From Myxococcales bacterium (GTDB taxonomy: Bacteria > Myxococcota_A > UBA9160 > UBA4427): a DNA stretch of 64,000 nucleotides. How positions within the stretch are numbered: the first letter of the stretch is position 1; every line of letters starts with the position of its first letter. Positions 44,848-55,467 of this stretch are shown here, piece after piece. The DNA is taken from NCBI GenBank assembly GCA_022563535.1, contig JADFNE010000011.1, positions 1-64,000 on the forward strand, in the 5' to 3' direction. The notes beneath the pieces were generated by a model. That model worked only from the letters and a program-made list of their open reading frames with translations. It ran no database searches and had not been told where the DNA came from. The position numbers were made by a program, and so were the translations under genes.

Positions 44848-45908
44848 TTTGGTGTCGTTCCCGGCAGCGTTCCGAACACTGTTCCCGAAAGCGAACCCAA
44901 AAAGGTTTCCGGAGCTGGCACCGCGTCTACGCGAGTGGTCGCGGCTGCCGGCCCGCCAGTCATCGAGAGCTTTCGGGCAATCCGCTCGAGATAGATGGAC
45001 GCATCGGACTTTGGTCGATACTCGACCAGAGGAGTGCGGTTGGCAACCGATAGCCGCACATCGTCGTCTTGATTCACGTAGCCCAGGTATTCCGCATCGA
45101 TCCCAAAGTACTTCCGACACACGCTCGACACCGCAAAGCCGAGCTTGATGTCCTCGGCGGTGCGAACGTTGTTGACCACGATGCGCGGTCGAAACTCACG
45201 CATGGTCTGCACGAACCGGGCACCGTCGGAGCTGTCGATCGCTTCGATCTCGCGCAACAGATCGAGCGGCGTACGAAGTCCCCGTTCATTGTGCTGATCC
45301 ATTGCGATGGTGACGAGCTTTCGCACGCCGTGGCCGACCATCGCGAGTTGCATGCGGCGATAGAAGGCAGCACGCAAAAACGAATAAGCGTTCTCGACAC
45401 TGGTCGGCTCCGGGGACAGGACGACCAGGCCTTCGTCTGCAACGAGAAAATAGTCGAGCACCGCAGAGTGGACTCCGGCACCCAGGTCGATCACCACGAA
45501 GTCGGCTTCCAGGCGTCGCATGGCTCGCATCAATCGGACCCGGCGAAGATGAGTAGGCTGGGCATCGCTGAGATGCGCGTGAGTTCCCGCAATCATCCGG
45601 AGCCCCGAGATTGGGGTGTCGACAATCAACTTGCCGAGATCATCTACCCGTTGAGCGACAAAGTCGGCGAGGCTTTCAGCCGGGGCCGGGACACCGAGAC
45701 AGGTGTGGAGATTGGCACCTTCGAGATCGGAATCGACCGCAATGACGCGATGACCCGCACGCGCGAGACAGGTCGCGATGTTGGCGACGAAGAAGGACTT
45801 GCCGACGCCCCCCTTGCCGCCTCCCACCGATACGACCCGAGCACTGCCACCAGCTACACTCCGCTTCGCTCGGGCAGTGCCGTCAATTTCGTCAGGCGAG
45901 TCGCTCAT
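44844..45908 (-). CDS. MinD/FlhG-like P-loop ATPase
   Basis: A 354-residue ParA-superfamily ATPase. It has the deviant Walker A GGKGGVGKSFF (Lys in the signature position), VIAVDSDLEGANLH as Walker A' and FVVIDLGAGVHSAVLDYF as Walker B. The closest families are FlhG/YlxH and MinD, which switch between membrane-bound dimer and monomer to place flagella, division sites or other cargo. No flagellar or min genes are nearby and no clear C-terminal amphipathic helix is seen. It is coupled to the downstream J-domain/RodZ-like gene. Confidence 0.87.
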   Translation of the reverse strand: MSDSPDEIDGTARAKRSVAGGSARVVSVGGGKGGVGKSFFVANIATCLARAGHRVIAVDSDLEGANLHTCLGVPAPAESLADFVAQRVDDLGKLIVDTPISGLRMIAGTHAHLSDAQPTHLRRVRLMRAMRRLEADFVVIDLGAGVHSAVLDYFLVADEGLVVLSPEPTSVENAYSFLRAAFYRRMQLAMVGHGVRKLVTIAMDQHNERGLRTPLDLLREIEAIDSSDGARFVQTMREFRPRIVVNNVRTAEDIKLGFAVSSVCRKYFGIDAEYLGYVNQDDDVRLSVANRTPLVEYRPKSDASIYLERIARKLSMTGGPAAATTRVDAVPAPETFLGSLSGTVFGTLPGTTPK

Positions 45909-45979
45909 TCACAGACCTGTCGCATTTGCAAACCCCTCACCGAACGCACTCCCCCCGAACGCCTGCCACTCATATCTTG

Positions 45980-46579
45980 TCACGCCGATCGAGAAATCTC
46001 GACCGTTTTTTCATATTCTCCCAAGAAGGGCCTCCACTCTTGATAGCGGACTCCGTGGGGCACCACGCTCATCAACGGCGACCAACGCGGTCGGCGCGGA
46101 GTGCGACGCAGTTTTACCCCGGCCTGCTCGGGGGTGCGGCCACCCTTGCGTCGGTTGCAGGGGATGCAGCAGCAAACGACGTTCTCCCAGGTCGTCTTTC
46201 CGCCCTGGGCTCGCGGGACGACGTGGTCGAGATTGAGCTGGGAGCGAGGCGGCATGCTGTCACAATATTGGCAGGTATTCGTATCGCGGGAGAAAATGTT
46301 CGCGCGGCTGAAGCGAACGTGTTTGCGCGGAACCCGGTTGTAGTAGCGCAGCACGATGACCCGGGGAATCGGAATCTTTCCGGTCAGTGTTCGGATGAAA
46401 TCCCCGCCTCCGGCCACCGGACCGCCTCGCAGGCACCAGCGATCAAAGTCGAACATTTCGTAGTTTTCATTGACTGCGTTCGCGCCGCCCCGGTAGATCA
46501 GAGAGAAGGCTCGGCGGACCGATGTCACGTGAATCGGTAAAAATGAACGATTGAGGACAAGTACGCTCGAGTTCAACAT
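45980..46579 (-). CDS. HNH endonuclease-domain protein
   Basis: A 199-residue protein with the HNH/ICEA motif: CQYC and CIPCNRRKGGRTP form the zinc knuckles and NLDHVVPRAQGGKTTWENVV holds the catalytic His and Asn. The N-terminus (VLVLNRSFLPIHVTSVRRAFSLIYRG) matches a widespread chromosomal HNH family with no known role in restriction or mobility. It lies between selA and the MinD-like gene with no other nuclease or defence gene near. Its target is not known. Confidence 0.88.
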   Translation of the reverse strand: MLNSSVLVLNRSFLPIHVTSVRRAFSLIYRGGANAVNENYEMFDFDRWCLRGGPVAGGGDFIRTLTGKIPIPRVIVLRYYNRVPRKHVRFSRANIFSRDTNTCQYCDSMPPRSQLNLDHVVPRAQGGKTTWENVVCCCIPCNRRKGGRTPEQAGVKLRRTPRRPRWSPLMSVVPHGVRYQEWRPFLGEYEKTVEISRSA

Positions 46580-46617
46580 CTCTTGCTAACGAAACCTACC
46601 CAAAGGGCCCGTGTCGT

Positions 46618-48045
46618 TCAACGGACCGCGAATTTGATAGCACTGGCGACAGCTTCCAAGTCTTCTTCGGCAAGTGTTCGCAGATCGATGCAGACAGCAC
46701 CTTCACGCACACGAGCCAGAACCGGCGTTTCTGCTTCTCGCATCCTTCTCACAATACGATCCGTCGACAGTCCTTGCTGCGAACTCCGAATCGTCACCAC
46801 CCAGCTTTCGAACTCCAGTCCGGGGAGTGAGCCACCCCCGACCAGAACCCGATCCTTGACAACGGCAAACTGAATCTGGTCGGTCGCGATGGACTTGATT
46901 CGGTCGATGAGCCGTCCGGCGCGAGTTTCAATTTGCTCACTGGATTCGAACATCATTTTAAGAATGGGGATGTCTTGCTCCGCCCGGCCTTCGAGCATCG
47001 CGTTGAGCGTCCAATCGAGGGCCGCGATCGTCATTTTGTCCACCCGCAGGGCGCGGGCGAGGGGGTTTTTGCGGAGCGCAGCGATCGTCGACTCGTTGCC
47101 GAGGATGATCCCCGCCTGGGGACCACCGATCAGCTTGTCTCCCGAAAAACAAACCAGGTCAACACCCAAGCGGACACGAGCTGGCGCGTAGGCGTCTCGC
47201 GGCAGCCCGCGATCGGTTAGATCAACCAGCGTGCCCGCTCCCAGATCTTCGACCACCGGGAGACCGTGGCTGTGGCCAATCTCTACCAGCGCTTCAAGGT
47301 CGACTTCGGCAACGTATCCCCGTTGCTCAAAATTGCTGCGATGAACCTTGAGAAGCAGCGCTGTGTCGGGCCCGATCGCCTGTTCGTAGTCCCGCGCATG
47401 GGTTCGGTTGGTGGTCCCGACCTCGACCAGTCGCACACCGGCGCGTTCCATGATCGCGGGAACCCGAAATGAGCCCCCTATTTCGACCAATTCACCTCGC
47501 GAGACTACGACTTCCCTGCCACTCGCGAGGGTATTGAGTGCCAACAAGACTGCGGCGGCGTTGTTGTTCACCACCGTGGCCGCCTCGGCCCCCGAAAGCA
47601 GGCAGATCTTGGCCGAGATCTCCGCCAGGCGATTCCCGCGGCGACCGGTCTCGAGGTCTAGTTCGAGATCCGAATACCCCACTGAGGCTTCGGCAGCCGC
47701 TTCGGCTGCACCCCGGGCCAGGGGCGAGCGACCGAGATTGGTATGGAGCACGACACCGGTTCCGTTGATGACCGGGCGAGGGTGGGGGCTCATGACTCTG
47801 GCAGCCTCGGCCGCCACCCGCACCGCCCACTGGGTCTCTGCGATCTGCTTCAATTCACTGGCATCTGCCCCGCGGGAAAGCATCGACTCAATTTCTTCGC
47901 GAGCAGACCGAAGAATTAAGCGAGAGGCAGCGAGGACCGCCCACTCGGACAGTTCGGGACAAGACCGAACTACTTCCCGGCACAGTTTGTCTACCGAGGG
48001 AAGGTGTCGTCGGGTGTCTGGGTTGACGCCGCCGCTCAGATCCAT
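46618..48045 (-). CDS. selA: L-seryl-tRNA(Sec) selenium transferase
   Basis: A 475-residue PLP enzyme that converts Ser-tRNA(Sec) to Sec-tRNA(Sec) with selenophosphate. Motifs seen are the N-terminal LPSVDKLCREV, VINGTGVVLHTNLGRSPL, VEIGGSFRVP and the PLP Lys in CFSGDKLIGGPQAG. The full length and intact lysine imply an active selenocysteine pathway in this organism. selB, selD and the Sec tRNA are not in the window. A GAAAG sequence 8 bases before the ATG is a modest ribosome binding site. Confidence 0.95.
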   Translation of the reverse strand: MDLSGGVNPDTRRHLPSVDKLCREVVRSCPELSEWAVLAASRLILRSAREEIESMLSRGADASELKQIAETQWAVRVAAEAARVMSPHPRPVINGTGVVLHTNLGRSPLARGAAEAAAEASVGYSDLELDLETGRRGNRLAEISAKICLLSGAEAATVVNNNAAAVLLALNTLASGREVVVSRGELVEIGGSFRVPAIMERAGVRLVEVGTTNRTHARDYEQAIGPDTALLLKVHRSNFEQRGYVAEVDLEALVEIGHSHGLPVVEDLGAGTLVDLTDRGLPRDAYAPARVRLGVDLVCFSGDKLIGGPQAGIILGNESTIAALRKNPLARALRVDKMTIAALDWTLNAMLEGRAEQDIPILKMMFESSEQIETRAGRLIDRIKSIATDQIQFAVVKDRVLVGGGSLPGLEFESWVVTIRSSQQGLSTDRIVRRMREAETPVLARVREGAVCIDLRTLAEEDLEAVASAIKFAVR

Positions 48046-49067
48046 GATTGTTCTTTCAAGATTTTTGTCGGCCCAGGCTGGGCCGGCTCTGGAAAAGCAA
48101 AACTAGGTGCGGCCAGCAGACAAGTTGTAGGCAAGCCGCAACCACTACAAGCAGGAACAGCGAGAGATCAAGACAAACAGTACGGAAAGCGAGGGATGCA
48201 CGCTCGGCCATCAGCCATCGACAACCAGATCGACTAGCAGATCCAGATTAAGAACAGGTTGATGGATGTCCGGAACCCCCCGCGGGATATGACACGCGCG
48301 TTCTGCCGAACGGAAGGTTCGAAGTCAGACGCGACGATTGCGAATTTGGACAAACATCCTTTAGCGGAGTACGGGATTCGCCCGGAGCAATAGAGCTAGA
48401 CCAGTGCAACAGATTGAGACGAGTTCGTATCAGGATCAGTCGAGATCAAGAGTCAAACGGTCAAGAATTAAGTCGGGCCAGGTCCAAGGACATTGATTGA
48501 AGGACACTGCTTGACTGACGACTCGATCCGAGTGAATGAACGAATGCTGCAATGGTCAGTCGAGCCGCAGGACTTTCAATTGAGCCTGCAGCACCGAGTC
48601 GCTCCGGTCACAGAATCTCTTCTTCCTCTATCAGTCCACTGATCGCATCCAAGCCCATATCCCAGCGTAGTTTGTTTTGCTTCCAGAGTGTTGGTCATCT
48701 GAGATGGTCGGCGGCGGGGATGCTGCTTACGCATGGGACTCGGAAGACCTTGGATCCAGCCAGTGCCGCTATTGAAGTGAGGTCCTGTGCGAGTCGTAGA
48801 TCAACAGTTTTTGTTCGGGATACAACCTGAGAGTGTCGTAGACCATTCGAGGTAACGAAGTCGCGCCTCGAATCCCAACTGATTCATCCCCGCCACGGCT
48901 GCCGATCGCAGCTGGACAAAAGACCCTCATGGTATCCCGATACGACTCGCCAGCGTCGAAGGGGATGGCTGTAGCTCTGTCAACGACCGTCGTTCTGCAA
49001 CTTGTTATTTTGCAAGAACAGGAACAGGTCGGACGCTGCGGTTGTCACCCTCATCAGCGGGTACGCG
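48046..49067. other. Gene-free kilobase between selA and rng
   Basis: About 1 kb between divergent selA and rng with no credible gene. It is less G+C-rich than its surroundings (about 47-48 percent in the two 60-base lines at 48421-48540, against about 60 percent). It should contain both promoters and a long rng leader; E. coli rne has a regulatory leader, but no similarity can be claimed. I looked for a tRNA (especially Sec) and found no cloverleaf. GCCCAGGCTGGGC near 48071 is a short inverted repeat. Two loosely similar tracts, GAGATCAAGACAAAC and GAGATCAAGAGTCAAAC, recur near 48164 and 48441. Confidence 0.55.
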
Positions 49068-51023
49068 ATGCAAAATGAAATTGTAATCAACTCGGAACCC
49101 GGCGAGACCCGGGTTGCGATCCTCGAACGATCGACCTTTACCGAGCTCTACATCGAACGCGACAATGAACGCAGCGTTGTGGGCAATGTGATCAAGGGAC
49201 GGGTCAGTCGAGTGCTGCCTGGTATGCAGGCGGCGTTCGTGGATATCGGCCTCGAAAAGGCCGGTTTCCTCTACGTGGGCGACTATTTCCCCGTACTCGA
49301 AGCCAATAAAGCCAACGGCAACGGCGACTCCGGCAACGGGCGTCGTCGTCGCGGTCGCACACGCACCCCGCCCAAGATCGAAACGGTCCTGCGCGAAGGC
49401 CAGGATGTCGTGGTCCAGATCGCCAAGGAGCCGATCGGCAGCAAGGGTGCGCGCATCACCTCGAACATCTCGATCCCGGGGCGCCACCTGGTGCTCACTC
49501 CCGGAGCAGGGCGTGTGGGCGTTTCGCGCCGCATCGAGTCCGACAAGGAACGTCGCCGCTTGCGGGAAATTGTCGAACGCCTCCGGGTAGACGACCTCGG
49601 CTTCATCATTCGCACTGCTGGACACGGAGTGCGGGAATCCGATTTCGAGGCGGACATTCGCTACCTCACGTCCGTCTGGAACGAGATCAAGTCAAAGATG
49701 GTAACCAGCGAGTCTCCATCGATTCTCTATACCGAGTTGGACTTGCCGCTCAAGATGATTCGCGACTATGCAAATTCAGAGACCTCCCAGATCTCCATCG
49801 ATTCCGAAACCGTCTACACCGAACTCAAGAGCTTTGTCGATCAGTTCGTGGCCGATCCCAAGCCGAACATTCTGCACTACACAGCGGCGACCCCGATCTT
49901 TGACGAGTTTTCCCTCGAGTCGAAGATTCACGACAACCTCGAACGCAAGGTGATGCTCAAATCCGGAGGCCACCTGGTATTCGACCAGGGCGAGGCCCTC
50001 ACCGCGATCGACGTCAACACGGGGCGCTTCACCGGCAAGCGCGACCTCGAAGAGACCATCCTCCGAACCAACCTCGAAGCGGTTCGCGAGATCGTGTACC
50101 AGCTGCGCTTCCGCAATATTGGCGGCTTGATCATCATCGACTTGATCGACATGGAGCCCGCGGATCACCGCGAAAAGGTATACCGGGCGCTGCAGGAGGC
50201 ACTGCGGAGCGACAAGGCCCGCACCAATATCTTGAAGATCTCCGAACTCGGCCTGGTCGAGATGACCCGCAAGCGAACTCGGGAGAATCTCCTCCAGACC
50301 TTGTGTGAGCCATGCGACTACTGCGAGGGCCGCGGTTTCGTGCTGTCGCGCTCGAGCGTCGCGTTCAAGGTACTGCGCGAAGTTCGCAACGATCTACCCC
50401 GCTTCAGCAGCCGCCGCATCGCGATCAGCGTGAATCCACATGTCGCCGAGCAACTGTTGCGAGACGGCAGTTCGGCGGTGGTCAAGCTGGGTGAAGATCT
50501 TGGACGCGAGATCGAGATTCGCGCCCGACCGGGTATCCATCAGGAGCAGTTCGAGGTCCTGGCGCTGGACACCGGGCCGCCGGTCTCGATCCCGCTGCGC
50601 TGGCTGGACGGACCCGGCGAAAAGAAAGAAAATGGGAAGGACAAAAACAAGCGGCGGCGATCGTCGGGAAGAAATCAGAAGAAAAATGGCGGCGAGAAGG
50701 TCGACGAGCTGGAGGCAAAGGACAAAACTGCCGACGACGAGTCCGACCCAAGCGCCGAACTCACCCCGAGCGAGCAGCCGAGTCCGGATTCCCCGGAGGG
50801 GGTGCAGTTGGATACGGTCGAGAGGATCGAGGGCGAGCAGGACCCACTCCTCGCCAAGGCACAGGATCCCGACGACAAAGACGATGACAGCGCTGCGGCG
50901 GCGGACGACAGAGCTGCGGCGGCCAAAGAGTTGGACTCGATGGACATGGATACGCCCGAAGTGCTTGACGATCAATCGGAATTGCGGATACTCCCCGCCT
51001 CTCGCCAGCCTGAGGAGCCATGA
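49068..51023 (+). CDS. rng: Ribonuclease E/G family endoribonuclease
   Basis: A 651-residue enzyme that cuts A+U-rich single-stranded RNA in rRNA maturation and mRNA decay. An S1 domain (NVIKGRVSRVLPGMQAAFVDIG) carries a low-complexity insert (NGNGDSGNGRRRRGRTR). The DNase I-like core has the two metal-binding Asp in TAIDVNTG and IIIDLIDM, and the zinc link is CEPCDYCEGRG. The C-terminal about 130 residues are acidic and disordered with a Lys/Arg patch, shorter than the RNase E degradosome scaffold, so the protein is between RNase G and E in length. The ATG at 49068 is preferred. It is coupled to rplU. Confidence 0.93.
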   Translation: MQNEIVINSEPGETRVAILERSTFTELYIERDNERSVVGNVIKGRVSRVLPGMQAAFVDIGLEKAGFLYVGDYFPVLEANKANGNGDSGNGRRRRGRTRTPPKIETVLREGQDVVVQIAKEPIGSKGARITSNISIPGRHLVLTPGAGRVGVSRRIESDKERRRLREIVERLRVDDLGFIIRTAGHGVRESDFEADIRYLTSVWNEIKSKMVTSESPSILYTELDLPLKMIRDYANSETSQISIDSETVYTELKSFVDQFVADPKPNILHYTAATPIFDEFSLESKIHDNLERKVMLKSGGHLVFDQGEALTAIDVNTGRFTGKRDLEETILRTNLEAVREIVYQLRFRNIGGLIIIDLIDMEPADHREKVYRALQEALRSDKARTNILKISELGLVEMTRKRTRENLLQTLCEPCDYCEGRGFVLSRSSVAFKVLREVRNDLPRFSSRRIAISVNPHVAEQLLRDGSSAVVKLGEDLGREIEIRARPGIHQEQFEVLALDTGPPVSIPLRWLDGPGEKKENGKDKNKRRRSSGRNQKKNGGEKVDELEAKDKTADDESDPSAELTPSEQPSPDSPEGVQLDTVERIEGEQDPLLAKAQDPDDKDDDSAAAADDRAAAAKELDSMDMDTPEVLDDQSELRILPASRQPEEP

Positions 51024-51334
51024 TGTACGCCGTTGTTAAAACTGGCGGAAAGCAAGTCCGGATGAACCCCGGAGATGCGGTCCGCATTGAAAAACTTGAT
51101 GGCGAAGTCGGAGATACCATCGAGTTCAACGACGTCCTGATGGTCGGTGGTGACGAGGGTGTGAGAATCGGCACGCCCCAGGTCGACGGTGCCAAGGTGG
51201 TGGGCACCATTCTCGCCCAGGACCGTCATCCAAAAATCCGGGTGTTCAAGATGAAGCGCCGAAAGCGCTATCGCCGCACCCAGGGCCACCGACAATCGTA
51301 TACGGAAGTTCAGATCGATCGCATCGAGGGCTGA
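51023..51334 (+). CDS. rplU: 50S ribosomal protein L21
   Basis: A 103-residue protein beginning [18 protein letters not shown] and ending with [24 protein letters not shown], both typical of L21. The ATG at 51023 shares a base with the rng stop (TGATG), with GAGGAG 5 bases upstream; an ATG three bases earlier is also possible. It is followed by rpmA in the usual L21-L27 order. Confidence 0.97.
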   Translation: MYAVVKTGGKQVRMNPGDAVRIEKLDGEVGDTIEFNDVLMVGGDEGVRIGTPQVDGAKVVGTILAQDRHPKIRVFKMKRRKRYRRTQGHRQSYTEVQIDRIEG

Positions 51335-51404
51335 TCCAGCCGCTCGACTCGCGACGCGAGACAGACGACAGACGTATGACGTAAGACAAAGGGATCAAAG
51401 CACT

Positions 51405-51659
51405 ATGTCGCACAAAAAGGGACAGGGCAGCTCACGCAACGGCCGGGACAGTAACGGTCAGCGGCGAGGCATGAAGATTTTCGGTGGCCAGGTGGTACGC
51501 GCCGGCAACATTCTCATGCGCCAGTGCGGAACCAAGATCCACCCGGGCAAGGGCGTTGGCGTGGGTCGCGACTACACGCTGTTCGCGTTGATCGACGGCA
51601 CGGTTCGCTACGGCAAGTCTCGAGGCCGCACGGTCGCCTACGTAGACGTCCCTCAATAG
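51405..51659 (+). CDS. rpmA: 50S ribosomal protein L27
   Basis: An 84-residue protein: [20 protein letters not shown] matches the flexible N-terminus that reaches the peptidyl transferase centre, and [20 protein letters not shown] is the conserved core. There is no N-terminal cleavage extension as in Firmicutes L27. It is 70 bases after rplU. Confidence 0.97.
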   Translation: MSHKKGQGSSRNGRDSNGQRRGMKIFGGQVVRAGNILMRQCGTKIHPGKGVGVGRDYTLFALIDGTVRYGKSRGRTVAYVDVPQ

Positions 51660-51680
51660 TCAGCGCTGTAGTCAGCGCTG
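51657..51680 (+). repeat. Two tandem 12-base repeats starting at the rpmA stop codon
   Basis: TAGTCAGCGCTG occurs twice in a row, the first copy beginning with the rpmA stop codon. The AGCGCT core is palindromic. A small duplication; no T-run, so not an intrinsic terminator. The remaining gap to obgE holds nothing else I can identify. Confidence 0.8.
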
Positions 51681-51770
51681 TAAGTAGTTACGCATCAGCC
51701 GATCCGAGAGTAGTAGACAACGCTCGTTTCCCCGGATCAGCAATCCCCAACTCAGCAAGCCCGTTCCTGA

Positions 51771-54099
<2,329 letters not shown>

Positions 54100-54174
54100 A
54101 GGTCGTAAAGGTCGTGAGCATCGCGAGCGCCGGTAGGAACCGAAGAGATACGCGCAGAACAGGAAGTGCGAGTC

Positions 54175-55467
54175 ATGGAACAATCTCAAACGCTGGATCC
54201 GAATTTGAATCCCGAACTCCAAGAGCAAATTACGGGCCTGGCAACTCGAGCTGCGCGCGCTGCTCATGCGCTCGGTGATCTCGATACCGCGACAAAGAAC
54301 GCATGGCTTTTGCGCTGCGCAGAACTGCTCGAAGAGTCCAAGGATGAAATCCTCGAGGCCAACCGACTCGATCAAGAAGAAGCGCGAAACAAGAACATCG
54401 CGGCTCCTCTAATAAACCGACTGTCGATCGCCGACGGCAAGTGGGACGACATGATTGCGGGGCTCCGCGATGTCGCCGCCCTGCGCGATCCAGTGGGGGA
54501 AGTGGCGGACAGTCACCTGCGACCCAACGGGTTGCGGGTCGCGCGCATGCGCATTCCGTTGGGCGTCATCGCCATGATCTACGAGTCGCGACCCAATGTC
54601 ACAGTCGACGCCGCAGCACTCTGCATCAAGGCCGGCAACGCGGTCATCTTGCGCGGGGGATCGGAAGCCTTCCATTCCAATCAAGCGCTGGCCAAGGTCT
54701 TGCGCGCGGCCGCTCGCGAGACGGGAGTTCCCGAAGATGCCATCGCCGTGATGGGGACCACCGACCGCGCGGCGATCGACATCCTGCTCAAGCTCAACCG
54801 AGAGATCGACTTGATCATTCCCCGTGGTGGACCCGGGTTGATCCGCAAGGTGAGGGAAAACTCGACCATTCCGGTGATCTGTCACGACGAGGGCATTTGT
54901 CACATCTTTATCGATGCGAGTGCAGATGCGAAGATGGCCACTGAGATCGTTTTGGATTCGAAGCTGCGCCAACTCGCGGTTTGCAACGCCTTGGAGACGC
55001 TCCTGGTTCACCGGGATGCAAGCGAGACCGTGCTTCCCCAGGTGCTGAAGGCACTCCATGAAGAGGGCGTCGAAATTCGCGGCGACCAAACCGTCTGCGA
55101 CGTGTTCTCCGAGGCGCGACCGGCGAGCGAAAACGATTGGGCAACCGAGTATCTCGACAAGATCTTGTCGGTGAAGGTCGTGGACGATCTCGACTCGGCA
55201 ATCGACCACATCCGCGAGTTTGGCTCGAACCACACCGAAATCATCATCACCAACGATCAGGCAAATGGATCCGCGTGGCAGCGACGCGTCAATTCTTCCA
55301 CCGTCGGGATCAATTGTTCGACCGCATTTGCGGACGGCTTCAGACTCGGGTTGGGTGCTGAAATTGGCATTTCGACTTCGAAGCTCCACGCGTACGGCCC
55401 GATGGGACTCGAGGGTCTCACGACCCAAAAGTTCATCTTGACCGGAGAGGGTCAACTGCGCGAATGA
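54175..55467 (+). CDS. proA: Gamma-glutamyl phosphate reductase
   Basis: A 430-residue NADPH-dependent aldehyde dehydrogenase-fold enzyme that makes glutamate 5-semialdehyde. MIYESRPNVTVDAAALC, ILRGGSEAFHSN and the Cys segment LRQLAVCNALETLLVH are family signatures. ATG 54175 has AGGAAG 8 bases upstream; GTG 54166 is less likely. It lies 75 bases after proB, and its stop overlaps the nadD ATG (ATGA), coupling it to that gene. Confidence 0.95.
   Translation: MEQSQTLDPNLNPELQEQITGLATRAARAAHALGDLDTATKNAWLLRCAELLEESKDEILEANRLDQEEARNKNIAAPLINRLSIADGKWDDMIAGLRDVAALRDPVGEVADSHLRPNGLRVARMRIPLGVIAMIYESRPNVTVDAAALCIKAGNAVILRGGSEAFHSNQALAKVLRAAARETGVPEDAIAVMGTTDRAAIDILLKLNREIDLIIPRGGPGLIRKVRENSTIPVICHDEGICHIFIDASADAKMATEIVLDSKLRQLAVCNALETLLVHRDASETVLPQVLKALHEEGVEIRGDQTVCDVFSEARPASENDWATEYLDKILSVKVVDDLDSAIDHIREFGSNHTEIIITNDQANGSAWQRRVNSSTVGINCSTAFADGFRLGLGAEIGISTSKLHAYGPMGLEGLTTQKFILTGEGQLRE

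Noticed and set aside
48552-48830. 92-codon plus-strand frame between selA and rng
   Set aside because: No similarity to a family I know, no ribosome binding site and no domain-like pattern.
48046-49067. Sec tRNA (selC) next to selA
   Set aside because: No TTCAAA-type anticodon arm, long acceptor stem or CCA end could be found on either strand; a covariance search would be decisive.
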